Shown: one piece after another, positions 62,920 through 64,000 of the stretch
Numbering within the stretch: position 1 is the stretch's first letter
Layout: every line of letters begins with the position of its first letter
IMG/VR virus record: IMGVR_UViG_3300045806_000119
Coordinates: 1-64,000 of that record
DNA length: 64,000 nucleotides
Strand: one strand, 5' to 3'
From: a virus
Made by a program: the position numbers and the translations under genes
The notes under the pieces: generated by a model
Told to the model about the DNA's origin: nothing
Seen by the model: only the letters and a program-made list of their open reading frames with translations
Databases searched by the model: none

Positions 62920-63286
62920 GGCTGTAGTCCTTCACATCTGGGACGTCTCGCACGGGCTCGGGCTTGACCAGGGCTGTCTTCCGCAGCGCGACGAGCGCCC
63001 GCTTCATGAACAGAATGGCAGCCGTCCTGCACCTGTCGTCGCACACCAGGTCGTCCCCGCTCTTCAGTCGTCGCTTACAGCGGGGGTTCAGGCAGAGCGG
63101 GCGCTTGACGCCTCCCCCCAGCATCGCCCCCTTGTAGGCCCGCCACGGCCGAGCATCGGTCCGCGCTTTCGGCCGCCCCGGCTTCCCTTTCGGCGCGTGA
63201 GACTGGGCTAAATCCGCGTTAGACAGCGTGACGGCCGGGTCTTCACCGGCCGCCAACGCCTCACGGATGCGCGCCCACACTCCCAT
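62768..63286 (-). CDS. Unknown zinc-finger, basic-tailed protein (172 aa)
   Basis: The protein has CLNPRCKRRLKSGDDLVCDDRC near 85-106 as a zinc finger, a basic linker (GKPGRPKARTDARPWRAY) and a highly basic C-terminal repeat (GKRKGARKGARKGARR). It overlaps the next gene by 152 bases. Binding of nucleic acid is likely from composition. The start lies two bases after the previous stop, without a strong ribosome site. Confidence 0.62.
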   Translation of the reverse strand: MGVWARIREALAAGEDPAVTLSNADLAQSHAPKGKPGRPKARTDARPWRAYKGAMLGGGVKRPLCLNPRCKRRLKSGDDLVCDDRCRTAAILFMKRALVALRKTALVKPEPVRDVPDVKDYSHARVPDEARVLGGISAGASQLAESLDSRGKRKGARKGARKGARRVTKRIR

Positions 63287-63288
63287 TG

Positions 63289-63735
63289 CTACGGCGTCGG
63301 CGGGTAGAAGTACGGGGGCTGGTCAGTGCTCGTCGCCAGCGACCCGATGCTCACGCCGAGGTTCACGCTCACGAGCAGGCTCGGGTTCACCACCGAGATC
63401 CCCGTGAGGCCCTCCCCCGGCTGCATGACGAGCAGGAGCGGGCCATTGATGCCGACCGTGAACGGCCCGCCGTGCGTCGCATCGCTACTCGTCAGCGTGA
63501 GCTTCAGCGGTGACGAGCACTCCAGAAAGACGACGAGCGCCTCCGTCACGCCGGGGGAGAAGTTCATCGGCACCGCGAAAGGCGAGCCCGAGTTGGCAGG
63601 CGGGATGTTGTACTCGTTGCTCTTCGCCTCGATCTGGTCGACGGTCACCGTCAGCGCCATTTCCGTGTCTCGTGTGGGCGTAGCTACCTCGACGTTGCCG
63701 CTGATGTTGAACGCACTGGCTCCCGTGTTCGTCAT
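63289..63735 (-). CDS. Unknown beta-rich protein (148 aa)
   Basis: This 148-residue protein has many beta strands (EMALTVTVDQIEAKSNEYN; PLLLVMQPGEGLTGISV) and one cysteine, resembling small capsid or fibre accessory proteins. No signal peptide. It overlaps the upstream gene by four bases. Function unknown. Confidence 0.6.
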   Translation of the reverse strand: MTNTGASAFNISGNVEVATPTRDTEMALTVTVDQIEAKSNEYNIPPANSGSPFAVPMNFSPGVTEALVVFLECSSPLKLTLTSSDATHGGPFTVGINGPLLLVMQPGEGLTGISVVNPSLLVSVNLGVSIGSLATSTDQPPYFYPPTP

Positions 63736-63992
63736 GTCTTCTTCTCCGGCTCTGGCTGCTGGTCAGGGACGATAAACCCCCGAACGATACCGAGGATCGC
63801 GTTCGGATGATACACGGCAGCAACCTCCCCCTCCTCGTCAACGAGTCGGATGGGGGTGTCCCACCGCCCCGATTTCCGCATCTTCCCGATCTGCTCTTCG
63901 TAGGACGCGATGAGGTCCACGGTCGACCCCATGTTCTGCGGCGGGTTGTTGGCGACAAAGATGATGTAGTGCCTGTTTTTCGTTTCACCCAT
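63732..63992 (-). CDS. Unknown protein (86 aa)
   Basis: This 86-residue protein begins MGETKNRHYIIFVANNPPQ. It has a mixed alpha/beta look with ASYEEQIGKMRKSGRWDTPI and VYHPNAILGIVRGFIVPD, and an acidic end. It may be complete because a start lies just inside the window, but an upstream start outside cannot be ruled out. Family unknown. Confidence 0.6.
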   Translation of the reverse strand: MGETKNRHYIIFVANNPPQNMGSTVDLIASYEEQIGKMRKSGRWDTPIRLVDEEGEVAAVYHPNAILGIVRGFIVPDQQPEPEKKT

Positions 63993-64000
63993 AGTTCGGC

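Noticed and set aside
1-64000. Integrase, attachment sites, CRISPR arrays, insertion sequences
   Set aside because: I found no recombinase signature, no spaced direct-repeat array and no transposase gene; the QueC, Prp and SpoVS genes have the same coding style as their neighbours.

Overview
This is 64 kb of a tailed double-stranded DNA phage genome (Caudoviricetes) with high GC. Every gene I can support reads on the minus strand, so biological order runs from 64000 down to 1. I see no integrase, attachment site, tRNA, CRISPR array or insertion sequence. The virion is myovirus-like: tail sheath, tail tube, baseplate J and gp25-type wedge proteins, and a gp5-like spike and hub. The major capsid protein resembles the N4 gp56 family, with an SPP1-type portal and a large terminase. 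The host cannot be named. SpoVS-like and Prp-like genes recall Firmicutes and relatives, but that is only a hint.

Layout from right to left. 63992-61987: small unknown genes and an exported transglycosylase-like lysin. 61964-59711: a 7-deazaguanine cluster with two different QueC-like proteins flanking a protein resembling the DUF5591 domain of archaeosine synthase. 59631-42122: head and tail-tube genes. 42037-19029: tail assembly, tape measure, baseplate, fibres and lysis-type membrane or lipoprotein genes, ending at a strong Rho-independent terminator at 18976-19010. 18947-1: replication and recombination genes, namely an SF2 helicase, DUF932 protein, DnaB-like helicase, primase, zinc-rich putative ssDNA-binding protein, intein-split DNA polymerase A, RecA-like recombinase and three PD-(D/E)XK nucleases. 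Small regulators and zinc-ribbon proteins lie among them.

The most interesting signal is a probable phage-encoded processing system. A Prp-family (DUF464) cysteine protease gene sits just upstream of the terminase. At least five neighbouring head genes begin with a related leader of the type K-F-L-(Q/K)-x-(F/Y)-small, which resembles the known Prp cleavage motif of ribosomal protein L27 and of the staphylococcal phage 80alpha capsid and scaffold proteins. The leader recurs on otherwise unrelated proteins, including the putative scaffold. It also occurs alone as an 18-codon mini-gene at 46433-46489.

Other points of note are a -1 frameshift at T_TTT_TTC in the tail assembly gene, a FRLP-type terminal motif shared by several DNA-processing proteins, and the only long intergenic gap (14329-14762), which holds a strongly folded element. 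There is also an intein whose homing endonuclease has one degenerate catalytic motif, a papain-like protease, a SpoVS-like protein and a histone-H1-like protein with 54-bp repeats. Functions are inferred from motifs read by eye; no database search was run.
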